A stretch of 64,000 nt of DNA from Nisaea nitritireducens (GTDB lineage: Bacteria > Pseudomonadota > Alphaproteobacteria > Thalassobaculales > Thalassobaculaceae), in the NCBI RefSeq assembly GCF_014904795.1, contig NZ_JACZFS010000024.1, positions 62,001 to 126,000 of the forward strand, written 5' to 3'. Below are positions 1-8,545 of the stretch, piece after piece. The translations under genes were made by a program, and so were the position numbers. The notes beneath the pieces were generated by a model. It was not told where the DNA came from. It searched no databases and worked only from the letters and a program-made list of their open reading frames with translations. How positions within the stretch are numbered: the first letter of the stretch is position 1; each line of letters opens with the position of its first letter.

Positions 1-47
1 ATACCATATTGGGCGGAGGCGACCGTGAACTTTCGCACCCTGCTCAT
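1..47 (-). CDS. Carbon-nitrogen hydrolase, N-terminal fragment (runs off the window)
   Basis: Only the first 15 codons are inside the window. They begin MSRVRKFTVASAQYG, and the VASAQYG stretch resembles the first beta strand of nitrilase/amidase (carbon-nitrogen hydrolase) proteins. The ATG overlaps the TGA of the acetyltransferase gene by one base (TGATG), which indicates translational coupling. Known context: acetyltransferases of this kind are often fused to or followed by carbon-nitrogen hydrolases. The catalytic Glu-Lys-Cys residues lie outside the window, so the call rests on a short match plus context. Confidence 0.5.
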   Translation of the reverse strand, partial: MSRVRKFTVASAQYG

Positions 48-643
48 CAAAGCTCCCGGACCCAGAATTGCATCGGCTTTTCGCTCTGTTCTTCCTGATC
101 CAGGTCTTTCCAGCTGAAGCCCGTCGTCAGGCCCTCGATGCGCCGGTAGCCGAGCCGCTCCCAGACCGCCTCCACCGGGCGGGCCGCGTGGTCCCGGAGC
201 GGGTGATCGGCGGGCCGAACGACGCCGCAGAACGTCTCCCAGCGAAATCCGCCCAGACGCCTCGCATGCTCACGGCGGCGTTCCAGGAACTCCCGGTAGA
301 GGCCACGGCCGCGATATTCCGGCAGCGTCACCGTTTCCGCGCCGTAGAAGACTTCGGCCGGATCGAAACCGTATTCACTGAAAGGGCCGATCAGCTCCTC
401 ATGCTCGGACAGCAGCGGCATCCCCGTGGAGACACCGATAACGGCAGCGCCGTCCTTCGCGGCGACGATGATCGCCCCCTCGGCTTCTGAAAGCTTGGCG
501 ATGTACCAGCGCTCGAATTCAAGCGTTCCGTCATAGAGGTAAGGCCATTCCCGAAACACGGCGATGCGCAGCGCCGCGACCTGCTCGACCGCTTCCGTGA
601 AGCCCGGGCTTTCGGGGGTCAGAACGGAAAGCACTACACTCAT
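47..643 (-). CDS. GNAT-family N-acetyltransferase
   Basis: A 198-residue protein expected to transfer an acetyl group from acetyl-CoA to an amine; the substrate is unknown. The acetyl-CoA loop is visible in the middle of the protein as VTLPEYRGRGLYREFLERR (R/Q-x-x-G-x-G/A type), preceded by the strand FYGAETVTL and followed by the typical second half ending in WERLGYRR. The ATG lies inside the last codons of the upstream ketosteroid isomerase-like gene (4-base overlap), and the stop overlaps the start of the probable carbon-nitrogen hydrolase. The three genes therefore form one minus-strand operon, and a role in modifying a small amine or amide is an inference from that. Confidence 0.85.
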   Translation of the reverse strand: MSVVLSVLTPESPGFTEAVEQVAALRIAVFREWPYLYDGTLEFERWYIAKLSEAEGAIIVAAKDGAAVIGVSTGMPLLSEHEELIGPFSEYGFDPAEVFYGAETVTLPEYRGRGLYREFLERRREHARRLGGFRWETFCGVVRPADHPLRDHAARPVEAVWERLGYRRIEGLTTGFSWKDLDQEEQSEKPMQFWVREL

Positions 644-1068
644 GCCCCGGTCCCAGCCACCTGCGCGATCCAGTCCTCAAGATTATAGTAAGTGGTCACT
701 CGCGAGATCTTGCCGTCACTGATATCGAGGAAAGTACCGCCGGGCAGCCTGTAGGTCTGGCCGTTTGCGGCCGGCAGCCCCTCGTCATCCGCCAGATAGG
801 TGCCGCTGACCGTGAATTCGGCCGCCGCCCTGCTGCCGTCGTCCGAGGCCATAATGACAATGTCCGATAGCTGCTCCCGATAGCAGCGGGACATGTGGGC
901 ACAGAATTCCGCGAACAGAGCCTTGCCCTCCCGGCGCGGGCCCTGGTTGACGTCATGCGCGACATCGTCAGAGAGGCAGGCCAGCATTCCCGGCACGTCG
1001 CCGGCATTGAAGGCATCGTAGTAACGCAGTACCAGCGCTTTGGCGGCGGATTGACTGTTGGCGGACAT
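640..1068 (-). CDS. Ketosteroid isomerase-related protein (SnoaL/NTF2-like fold)
   Basis: A 142-residue protein with the size and pattern of the NTF2-like superfamily: an N-terminal helix (ALVLRYYDAFNAGDV), the LACLSDDVAHDVNQG turn, and C-terminal strands GTFLDISDGKISRVTTYYN. Members form cone-shaped folds that bind or isomerise hydrophobic small molecules; no specific reaction can be read here. It is the first gene of a three-gene minus-strand operon, its stop overlapping the GNAT start by four bases. The 190 bases between it and rnpB must hold its promoter, which I could not locate with confidence. Confidence 0.8.
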   Translation of the reverse strand: MSANSQSAAKALVLRYYDAFNAGDVPGMLACLSDDVAHDVNQGPRREGKALFAEFCAHMSRCYREQLSDIVIMASDDGSRAAAEFTVSGTYLADDEGLPAANGQTYRLPGGTFLDISDGKISRVTTYYNLEDWIAQVAGTGA

Positions 1069-1224
1069 GGCGGTGACCTCGGGCTTTCAATGGAGGATGT
1101 GCAGCGATCCGGCCCAAGGTATGCCGCCGTCCGCCTTCTGAATCAATGCCGCCCACTCTAGGAAAGCACGGCCCGGCACTATCCCCCGGGACCGACACTA
1201 TTTTCGCAACGGTGACGCCGCCGC

Positions 1225-1253
1225 TTGACCGCCCCTCTCCCCGGCTCTATCTG
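1225..1253 (+). promoter_or_regulatory. Sigma-70-type promoter of rnpB
   Basis: TTGACC at 1225-1230 and TATCTG at 1248-1253 are separated by exactly 17 bases. The predicted start (about 1260) coincides with the 5' end of the RNase P RNA as defined by its terminal helix. The spacing and the match to an independently defined RNA end make this the most convincing core promoter in the window. Confidence 0.7.
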
Positions 1254-1258
1254 TTGCG

Positions 1259-1653
<395 letters not shown>

Positions 1654-1768
1654 TCCTCATCAGCCCCGGCATTTTCTTGCCCCGGCGCCTGCATTGCGGG
1701 TTTTCGCACAGTACGCACAAGTCAAAGCCGACGAGAACAAATCACGAACATTAAGGTTTTCCCGCGAT

Positions 1769-1783
1769 TTCAAGTCACTTGAA
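1769..1783. promoter_or_regulatory. Perfect 7-1-7 palindrome upstream of the dcw cluster
   Basis: TTCAAGT-C-ACTTGAA is a perfect inverted repeat with a one-base centre, in the AT-richer part of the 436-base gap between rnpB and mraZ. Its form is typical of an operator for a dimeric helix-turn-helix regulator, but I cannot name one. The same gap has a second, longer-range inverted repeat, TAAGGTTTT (1752-1760) against AAAACCTTA (1851-1859). Apart from these, the MraZ repeats and a TACGG/CCGTA palindrome at 1941-1952, I see nothing else in the gap. Confidence 0.35.
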
Positions 1784-1895
1784 GCACGCGCATTAACCAA
1801 AAACATGCCGCACATCCGCGAGTTCTGAAGCTTTCTTTTGAATTAGTTCGAAAACCTTAGAAAAGCCCCGGAATTGCACGGTTTTTTCAGCTCAT

Positions 1896-1940
1896 TCCCA
1901 TTGCACTCCACTTTAACCCATGGTATCCCATGTAATCCCA
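1896..1940 (-). promoter_or_regulatory. MraZ operator: five TGGGN-type repeats at 10-bp spacing
   Basis: On the minus strand the pentamers TGGGA (1936-1940), TGGGA (1926-1930), TGGGT (1916-1920), TGGAG (1906-1910, degenerate) and TGGGA (1896-1900) recur exactly every 10 bp, one face of the helix. The E. coli MraZ protein is known to bind TGGGN repeats separated by 5-nt spacers in its own promoter. Here the array lies about 150 bp before the mraZ start, so the simplest reading is an autoregulatory operator controlling the whole dcw operon. Confidence 0.75.
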
Positions 1941-2089
1941 TACGGGACCGTACCAGACCCATGCCCGCTCCATCGCGGCGGGTCCGGCGGACCGGAAAGG
2001 GGCAGACACAAGACCGATGGAGGGTCCGGTGTCTTTCGGGTGGAACGGCAGTCCAGCGGGTGGGGTGTCGGTCGAGAACGGGGGAAGTC

Positions 2090-2551
2090 GTGGCAGTTTT
2101 TCTGTCCACATTTGCGAACAAGGTTGACCGGAAGGGACGCGTGTCCGTTCCGGCATCGTTTCGCAGCGTTCTCGAGCGGCAGGCTTCCTCGGGCCTGATC
2201 CTCTACCCGTCCTTCAAACATCCCTGCATCGACGGCTGCGGTGACGAGCGCATTCAGGAAATGGTCGACTCCATCGACCGGCTCGACGCCTTCTCCGAAG
2301 AAGCGGAAGATCTCCAGACAATCCTGGCCGACGCGCGGCAGCTCACCATTGACGGCGATGGCCGGGTGATGATGCCGCAGGATCTGCTCGACTATGCGGG
2401 CATCTCCGACACCATCATGTTCGTCGGCCTCGGCAAGAGCTTCCAGCTCTGGCAGCCGGACGCCTACGAGGCACACCGGACCGAAAAGCGCCAGCGGGCC
2501 CGCGACCGCGGCATCACCCTGCCCATGGTCGGCCGCGGGAGAGACACGTGA
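2090..2551 (+). CDS. mraZ: Transcriptional regulator MraZ
   Basis: A 153-residue DNA-binding protein that represses its own promoter and so tunes expression of the dcw cluster. Two AbrB/SpoVT-like half-domains are visible by their D-x-x-G-R motifs: [14 protein letters not shown] near the N-terminus and [12 protein letters not shown] at about residues 84-95. I chose the GTG at 2090 because the protein then begins with the family-typical [13 protein letters not shown] and has a GGGGGAAG ribosome binding site just upstream. The open frame to 1874 is only an extension through the leader. The stop overlaps rsmH by four bases. Five MraZ-type repeats lie about 150 bp upstream. Confidence 0.95.
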   Translation: MAVFLSTFANKVDRKGRVSVPASFRSVLERQASSGLILYPSFKHPCIDGCGDERIQEMVDSIDRLDAFSEEAEDLQTILADARQLTIDGDGRVMMPQDLLDYAGISDTIMFVGLGKSFQLWQPDAYEAHRTEKRQRARDRGITLPMVGRGRDT

Positions 2552-3519
2552 GTGGCGCGGTCCATATCCCGGTCCTGCGCGACGAGGTTGTCGACGCCCT
2601 GAACATTGCCGACGGCAAAACCTTTCTCGACGGCACCTTCGGCGCCGGCGGCTACACCACCGCGATCCTGGAAGCCGCGGATTGCCGTGTCGTGGCGATC
2701 GACCGCGACCCGGACGCCATCAAGCGCGGTGCCGCCCTGAAAGAACGCTTCGGCGACCGGCTGATGCTGCTTGAAGGCCGGTTCGGCGACATGGACACCC
2801 TGGCGCGCGAAGCCGGCATCGAGACGGTCGACGGCGTCGCCCTCGATATCGGCGTCTCCTCACCGCAGATCGACGAGGCCGAGCGCGGCTTCTCCTTCCG
2901 CGAGGATGGCCCGCTCGACATGCGGATGGAGCAGTCCGGGCCGAGCGCGGCCGACGTTGTGAACAACGAGACCGAAGAAAACCTCGCGAACCTGATTTAC
3001 CAACTTGGCGAAGAGCGGCTTTCCCGCCGTGTCGCCAAAGCCATCGTCCTGGCACGGACAGGCAGCGCCATCCTGCGGACATCCCAGCTTGCTGAGATCG
3101 TCCGCGGGGTGGTGCCGCGCACCCGCGTCAAGGGCCGGGAAGGCATCGATCCCGCCACCCGGACCTTTCAGGCACTGCGCATCTATGTGAATGACGAGTT
3201 GGGCGAACTCGATCGCGGCCTTGAAGCCGCCGAGCGCCTGCTGCACCCGGGTGGGCGTCTTGCCGTCGTTTCCTTCCACAGCCTGGAAGACCGCCGGGTA
3301 AAGACCTTCATCCGCACCCGCGCCGGCAAGACCGCACGGCCGTCCCGCCATATCCCGGAAACCGGCCAGACCGGCCCGGCACCGTCCTTCATCGAGATCA
3401 CCCGCAAGCCGATCGGCCCCGGCGAGGAAGAAGAGAAGCGCAACCCGCGCGCCCGCTCCGCCCGCCTGCGCGTCGCCGAACGCACCGATGCACCGGCCTG
3501 GGACCGGGAGGCGGCATGA
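2548..3519 (+). CDS. rsmH: 16S rRNA (cytosine(1402)-N(4))-methyltransferase RsmH
   Basis: A 323-residue SAM-dependent enzyme (old name MraW) that N4-methylates C1402 in the decoding centre of 16S rRNA. The SAM site appears as [16 protein letters not shown] (about residues 27-42), followed by [11 protein letters not shown]. The family signature [20 protein letters not shown] and the [11 protein letters not shown] loop are intact, and the C-terminal [11 protein letters not shown] segment is present. Length is normal. ATGA-type overlap with mraZ upstream (GTG start) and with ftsL downstream. Confidence 0.97.
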   Translation: MSGAVHIPVLRDEVVDALNIADGKTFLDGTFGAGGYTTAILEAADCRVVAIDRDPDAIKRGAALKERFGDRLMLLEGRFGDMDTLAREAGIETVDGVALDIGVSSPQIDEAERGFSFREDGPLDMRMEQSGPSAADVVNNETEENLANLIYQLGEERLSRRVAKAIVLARTGSAILRTSQLAEIVRGVVPRTRVKGREGIDPATRTFQALRIYVNDELGELDRGLEAAERLLHPGGRLAVVSFHSLEDRRVKTFIRTRAGKTARPSRHIPETGQTGPAPSFIEITRKPIGPGEEEEKRNPRARSARLRVAERTDAPAWDREAA

Positions 3520-3887
3520 TGCGGCGCTCCATGACACTCTGGCTGCTGCTCGCCACCTGCGCCGGTATCTCGCTCTTCCTCATCAAGCACGAGGTGCAGG
3601 AGCGCGAAGACCGGCTTAACGCGCTGCACCGGGAAATCCTCGCAGACCAGGAAGCGATCCAGGTTCTGAACGCGGAATGGAGCTACCTCAACCGGCCGGA
3701 CCGGCTGGAGCACCTGATCCGTGAACTCAGCGAAAGCCGGGCAGCCAATCAACTGCAGCTGACCTCTCTCGACATGCTGCCGCAGCTGCTGAGCGAACCG
3801 GACGACCTGGCCCTCGCCAACCGCGGCGGCAACGGCATCATCCTGCCGATGATCCGGCCTGTCTCGATCAAAGCGGGAGCCCAGTGA
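3516..3887 (+). CDS. ftsL: Cell division protein FtsL
   Basis: A 123-residue bitopic membrane protein of the divisome. One transmembrane helix is seen at about residues 5-22 ([18 protein letters not shown]), followed by a charged coiled-coil segment ([21 protein letters not shown]) of the kind that pairs with FtsB and helps activate FtsW-FtsI. Sequence conservation in FtsL is low. The call relies on size, topology and its fixed position between rsmH and ftsI, to which it is joined by four-base overlaps. Confidence 0.9.
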   Translation: MMRRSMTLWLLLATCAGISLFLIKHEVQEREDRLNALHREILADQEAIQVLNAEWSYLNRPDRLEHLIRELSESRAANQLQLTSLDMLPQLLSEPDDLALANRGGNGIILPMIRPVSIKAGAQ

Positions 3888-5623
3888 TGACCCATACACG
3901 GCTCAATGCGGCGGATATTCCGGTTCCGGAGAAAACCCTGAAGTTCGAGGGCAGCGGCAAGCAGGCTCTTGAACAGGGCCGCACCCGACTGCTGATCGCC
4001 GGCACGGTCTTCGCGCTGGCCTTTTGCGTGATCGCCGCGCGGGTGATCGACGTTTCCGTGTTCGAGCGGGCTGAAGAGCCCCGGCTCGCCGAGGAGCGCG
4101 GCACCCTGACCCACAAGACCGGACGGGCGGACATCGTGGACCGCAACGGCATGCTGCTGGCGACCACGCTGAACGTGCCGTCGCTCTATGCCGATCCGAA
4201 ATACATCATGGACCCGATAGAGTCGGCGGCAAAACTCCGCACTGTCCTGCCGGAGCTGGGCCATGCCGACCTGATCGCAAAGTTCTCCGACAAGAAGCGC
4301 TTCACCTGGATCAAGCGCAACCTGACGCCGCGCCAGCAATATGCGGTCAACAAGCTCGGTATTCCCGGTCTTTATTTCCAGAACGAGTCGAAGCGGATCT
4401 ACCCGCAGGGCCCGCTGACCGCCCATATCGTCGGCCGCGCCGGCTTCGACGATGTCGGCCTGTCCGGTATCGAGAAAAACTTCGATTCCATGCTGCGCGA
4501 CGGCTCCGATCCGCTGCGTCTCTCTATCGATATCCGGATCCAGCACATCCTGCGTGAAGAGCTGCAGACCCAGATCGACGCCTTCGACGGCATCGGCGCT
4601 GCCGGCATCGTCATGGACGTCAACAGCTCCGAAATCGTCGCCATGATCTCGCTGCCGGATTTCGACCCGAACCGCCGGGACCAGATCTCCGACGACGCGA
4701 TGTTCAACCGGGCCACGCTCGGCGTTTACGAGATGGGCTCGACCTTCAAGATCTTTAACACCGCAATGGCGCTCGATTACGGCACCACGACGATGCGCAA
4801 CGGCTATGACGCCAGCAAGCCGATCCGAATTGCCCGCTTCACCATCAATGACGACCACGCCAAGAATCGCTGGTTGTCGGTGCCGGAAATCTTCATGTAC
4901 TCGTCCAATATCGGCTCCGTGAAGATGGCTCTGGATGTCGGCGGCGATCGCCAGAAAGCCTTCATGAAACGGCTTGGCTTCCTCGAAGCATCGGCAGTCG
5001 AGCTGCCGGAACGCGGCCGCCCGCTGGCTCCCAGCCCGTGGCGCCCGATCAACACCATGACAATCTCCTTCGGTCACGGCATCGCGGTCAGCCCGATCCA
5101 GCTGGCGAACGGCGTGGCCAGCATCGTCAATGGCGGTGTCCGCCACCCGGCGACGCTGCTTCGCCGGGACACGACGGAAATGCTTGTTGGCGAACGGGTG
5201 ATCTCGGAGAAGACCTCCATCGCCATGCGCCGCCTGCTGCGGCTGGTGGTCGAAAAAGGCACCGGACGGAACGCCAACGCCAAAGGCTATCTGGTCGGCG
5301 GCAAGACCGGCACGGCTGAGAAACCAGGACGGGGCGGCGGATATCAGCGCAAGGCCCTGCTCTCCTCTTTCGTCGCCGCATTCCCGGTGAACGACCCGCG
5401 CTATGTCGTGCTGGCCATGGTGGATGAGCCGAAAGGCAACAAGAGCTCCTACGGCTACGCCACCGGTGGCTGGGTTGCCGCGCCGGCCGTGAAACGCATC
5501 GTCGAGCGTGCAGCTCCGTTCCTGAATGTGACGCCGGTGGATGAAGAAGCGCCCGAAATTCGCCGCTCTTTGATGGTGAAGATCCCTCAAACCAAGGGGA
5601 AAAAGGCACTTGCGTCTTTCTGA
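3884..5623 (+). CDS. ftsI: Peptidoglycan D,D-transpeptidase FtsI (PBP3)
   Basis: A 579-residue class B penicillin-binding protein that cross-links septal peptidoglycan. A cytoplasmic N-terminus of about 35 residues is followed by a membrane anchor (LLIAGTVFALAFCVIAARV), a pedestal domain containing DRNGMLLATT, and the transpeptidase domain. All three active-site motifs are present: S286-T-F-K, S340-S-N and K474-T-G. It overlaps ftsL by four bases and murE by 14. It acts with FtsW, encoded downstream in the same cluster. Confidence 0.97.
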   Translation: MMTHTRLNAADIPVPEKTLKFEGSGKQALEQGRTRLLIAGTVFALAFCVIAARVIDVSVFERAEEPRLAEERGTLTHKTGRADIVDRNGMLLATTLNVPSLYADPKYIMDPIESAAKLRTVLPELGHADLIAKFSDKKRFTWIKRNLTPRQQYAVNKLGIPGLYFQNESKRIYPQGPLTAHIVGRAGFDDVGLSGIEKNFDSMLRDGSDPLRLSIDIRIQHILREELQTQIDAFDGIGAAGIVMDVNSSEIVAMISLPDFDPNRRDQISDDAMFNRATLGVYEMGSTFKIFNTAMALDYGTTTMRNGYDASKPIRIARFTINDDHAKNRWLSVPEIFMYSSNIGSVKMALDVGGDRQKAFMKRLGFLEASAVELPERGRPLAPSPWRPINTMTISFGHGIAVSPIQLANGVASIVNGGVRHPATLLRRDTTEMLVGERVISEKTSIAMRRLLRLVVEKGTGRNANAKGYLVGGKTGTAEKPGRGGGYQRKALLSSFVAAFPVNDPRYVVLAMVDEPKGNKSSYGYATGGWVAAPAVKRIVERAAPFLNVTPVDEEAPEIRRSLMVKIPQTKGKKALASF

Positions 5624-7103
5624 GCTGATAAATGGCGATCTGATCCGCCACGACCCGCGCACCGCCGCCTTGCTGGCATCGGGCGCGCTGGAGCGTGACG
5701 TCTCGGGACTGACCGCCGACAGCCGTCAGGTTCAGCCCGGCTACCTGTTCGCCGCACTCAGCGGCAGCTCGCTCGATGGCCGCAAGTTCATCGGCGACGC
5801 CGTGCGCCGTGGTGCCGTTGCCGTGCTGGCGGAAGACGGTACGGATGCGGGCGAAGACACAGTTGCCGTGATTGCCGACGATAACCCGCGCCGGCGCCTC
5901 GCCCTGATGGCCGCCAGGTTCTATGGCGAGCAGCCGGGCACCGTCGCTGCCATCACCGGCACCAGTGGCAAGACCTCGACGGCCGAATTCACCCGCCGGA
6001 TCTGGGCCGCACTCGGCAAGAAAAGCGCCAGCCTCGGCACCCTCGGCATCACCACCGACGACGGCACGGACGGCCCCGGCCTGACCACGCCGGACCCGGT
6101 GCAGCTGCATGCCGCGCTCTCAAACCTTGCGGATCGTGGCATCGACCATCTGGCTATGGAAGCCTCCAGCCACGGGCTCGACCAGTTCCGCCTCGATGGC
6201 GTGAAGGTCGGCATCGCGGCCTTCCTCAATCTCAGCCACGAGCATCTCGACTACCACAAGGACATGGCCTCCTATCTGAAGGCAAAGGCCGGTCTGTTCG
6301 AACGGGTTTTGCAGGCGGACGGAACGGTCATCCTGAATGCGGATTCTCCGGAAAGCGCCGGAATAGCAGCCATAGCGACCAAGCGCGGCCTCAGGACAAT
6401 CCGCTTCGGGACCGCTCCGGACGCCGATCTCCGGCTGATCCGGCGTGAGCCGACCGCTACCGGCCAGCACCTGACCATCGCTTTCGCCGACCAGGAGCGC
6501 ACCGTCGAGCTGCCTTTGATCGGTGCCTTCCAGGCCATGAACGCCCTTGCCGCAAGCGCGATCGTCATCGCCTCCGGTGTCGATGCAGCGAAGGTCTTCG
6601 ATTGCCTGCCCGCCCTCGCCGGTGTGCGCGGCCGCCTCGAACTTGCCGTCCGGCACCCGAACGGCGCGCCGATCTTCATCGATTACGCCCACAAGGCCGA
6701 AGCACTGGAAACCGTGCTGACGGCAGTTCGCCCGCACGTCATCGGCGCATTACATGTGGTTTTCGGCTGCGGTGGCGACCGGGACACAGGCAAACGCCCG
6801 ATCATGGGCAGGACCGCTGCCGACCTTGCCGATCATGTCTATGTGACAGACGACAATCCGCGGACGGAAGACCCGGCGAAGATCCGTGCCGAAATCATGG
6901 CCGCCTGCCCCGGCGCGAACGAAATCGGCGACCGGGCAACCGCCATTTCCACTGCCATCAAGGCCTTGCAGCCGGGCGATGCCCTGATCATCGCCGGCAA
7001 GGGTCACGAAACCTATCAGATCGTCGGAACCGAAACCCGGCCCTTCGACGACAGAGACGCCGCGCGCGCCGTCGTATCAGCTCTCCTGGGGGAAGTTCGA
7101 TGA
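5610..7103 (+). CDS. murE: UDP-N-acetylmuramoyl-tripeptide synthetase, meso-DAP adding (MurE)
   Basis: A 497-residue ATP-dependent ligase adding the third residue of the peptidoglycan stem peptide in the cytoplasm. The P-loop TGTSGKTST lies near residue 118. The D-N-P-R motif (residues 415-418, in TDDNPRTEDP) is the known determinant of meso-diaminopimelate rather than lysine specificity. The start is TTG at 5610, overlapping the end of ftsI by 14 bases; AAGGGGA sits 10-17 bases upstream. No ATG or GTG close by would preserve the N-terminal MRLSELI block. The stop overlaps murF by four bases. Confidence 0.96.
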   Translation: MRLSELINGDLIRHDPRTAALLASGALERDVSGLTADSRQVQPGYLFAALSGSSLDGRKFIGDAVRRGAVAVLAEDGTDAGEDTVAVIADDNPRRRLALMAARFYGEQPGTVAAITGTSGKTSTAEFTRRIWAALGKKSASLGTLGITTDDGTDGPGLTTPDPVQLHAALSNLADRGIDHLAMEASSHGLDQFRLDGVKVGIAAFLNLSHEHLDYHKDMASYLKAKAGLFERVLQADGTVILNADSPESAGIAAIATKRGLRTIRFGTAPDADLRLIRREPTATGQHLTIAFADQERTVELPLIGAFQAMNALAASAIVIASGVDAAKVFDCLPALAGVRGRLELAVRHPNGAPIFIDYAHKAEALETVLTAVRPHVIGALHVVFGCGGDRDTGKRPIMGRTAADLADHVYVTDDNPRTEDPAKIRAEIMAACPGANEIGDRATAISTAIKALQPGDALIIAGKGHETYQIVGTETRPFDDRDAARAVVSALLGEVR

Positions 7104-8536
7104 CCGCTTCGCTTTGGACATCGGACGAGTTGGTCAAGGCGACGCGCGGCACCCTTCATGGGCCCGCCTTCGAGATTACGGACCTGGTTATCGACAGCCG
7201 CAAAGTAACGCCGGGTTGCCTGTTCGTCGCCCTGCCGGGCGAGCGGGTCGACGGCCATGATTATGTCGGCACCGCCCTTCAATCCGGTGCAGCGGCAGCG
7301 CTGGTCAGCCGCGTTCCAAACGGGCTGAACGGCGATGCGCCCCTTCTCCTGGTCGAAGACGTTCTGGCCGGTCTGTGGGATATCGCCAAGGCGGCTCGCG
7401 CCCGCTCATCGGCGACCGTGCTGGCCGTGACCGGCAGCGTCGGCAAGACCGGCACCAAGGATTCCCTGGCGGCGGCACTTTCCGTCTTCGGCTCGGTGCA
7501 TGCCAGCGCCGGAAACCTGAACAATCATATCGGAGCGCCGCTCAGCCTTTCCCGGCTGCCGCGGGACGCGGAGTATGCCGTGCTCGAGCTCGGCATGAAC
7601 CATATCGGCGAAATCTCCGACCTGACCCGCCTGGTCCGGCCCGACCTCGCCATCATCACCAATGTCGAGGAAACCCATATCGGGCATTTCCGCGACCTCG
7701 AACAGATCGCCGAAGCCAAGTCCGAGATCTTCGAAGGTCTGGAAAAGGATAATGGTCTCGCGGTGCTGAACCGGGACAACGCGCATTTCTATTTCTGCGC
7801 CGACAAGGCCGAGGCCACCGGCGCCCGGATCGTCAGTTTCGGGCGCAGCGAGGATGCGGATGTCCGCCTGATCGGCGCTGAATGCGGGTCCGACGGCTCG
7901 AACATCGTCGTCCGGGTTGACGGCAGACAACTGGTCTACCGGATCGACGGCATCGGCATGCACTGGGCCTTCAATTCGGTCGGTGTGCTGGCCTGCATTC
8001 ACGCGCTTGGCCTGGATCTCAACAAGGCCTCAAGGGCCATCCGGGACGTAACGGCGAAAGCCGGGCGCGGTCGTCAGGAAGAAATCGCCTTCGGCGAAGA
8101 CGGCCTTCTGTTGATCGACGAAAGCTACAATGCCAGCCCGGCCTCCGTAACCGCCGCTCTCGAAGTGCTCTCGATGACCAAGCCTAAAGGCCAAGGTCGC
8201 CGGATCGCCATTCTCGGCGACATGCTGGAGCTCGGAGAGCGATCCGACTTCCTGCACCTCGATTTGCTGGCGAAGGTCTGCGCTTCCGCCGATCTCGTTT
8301 TCACGGTCGGCCCGATGATGGACCGCATGGGGCGCAACCTGCCGCCGATGCTGTCCGGCGGGCACGGAGCCACTGCGGACGAGATCGTCTCGCAGGTGAT
8401 CGACACTCTTGGCGAAGGCGACGTGGTCCTGGTGAAGGGCTCTCTCGGCATGGCCATGGCACCGATTGTCGGTGCCATCCGCGACATCGCCAATTCCAAC
8501 CAGATGACGCCGCCCAGCGCGGCTTACGGAGGCTAG
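7100..8536 (+). CDS. murF: UDP-N-acetylmuramoyl-tripeptide--D-alanyl-D-alanine ligase (MurF)
   Basis: A 478-residue ligase that attaches D-Ala-D-Ala to complete the UDP-MurNAc-pentapeptide. Visible features are the P-loop VTGSVGKTGTKDSL (about residues 110-123), the LGMNHIGEI and NVEETHIGHF segments of the central domain, and DESYNASPASV. I chose the ATG at 7100, which overlaps the murE stop (ATGA) and sits behind GGGGGAAG. The open frame extends 498 bases further upstream, but only as an out-of-frame shadow of murE. Confidence 0.96.
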   Translation: MTASLWTSDELVKATRGTLHGPAFEITDLVIDSRKVTPGCLFVALPGERVDGHDYVGTALQSGAAAALVSRVPNGLNGDAPLLLVEDVLAGLWDIAKAARARSSATVLAVTGSVGKTGTKDSLAAALSVFGSVHASAGNLNNHIGAPLSLSRLPRDAEYAVLELGMNHIGEISDLTRLVRPDLAIITNVEETHIGHFRDLEQIAEAKSEIFEGLEKDNGLAVLNRDNAHFYFCADKAEATGARIVSFGRSEDADVRLIGAECGSDGSNIVVRVDGRQLVYRIDGIGMHWAFNSVGVLACIHALGLDLNKASRAIRDVTAKAGRGRQEEIAFGEDGLLLIDESYNASPASVTAALEVLSMTKPKGQGRRIAILGDMLELGERSDFLHLDLLAKVCASADLVFTVGPMMDRMGRNLPPMLSGGHGATADEIVSQVIDTLGEGDVVLVKGSLGMAMAPIVGAIRDIANSNQMTPPSAAYGG

Positions 8537-8545
8537 GGGAGCACC

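Noticed and set aside
1663-1687. Possible rnpB terminator after 1653
   Set aside because: The two GCCCCGGC copies are direct, not inverted, so they do not form a hairpin.
1874-2089. Open frame extending MraZ upstream by 72 codons
   Set aside because: It runs through the MraZ repeats and leader and lacks family similarity. The GTG at 2090 gives the standard N-terminus.
3749-5662. 637-codon open frame antisense to ftsI
   Set aside because: Long antisense frames are common in GC-rich genes. The translation is rich in His, Arg and Gly and shows no domain. Similar shadows lie opposite mraY, ftsA and ftsZ.
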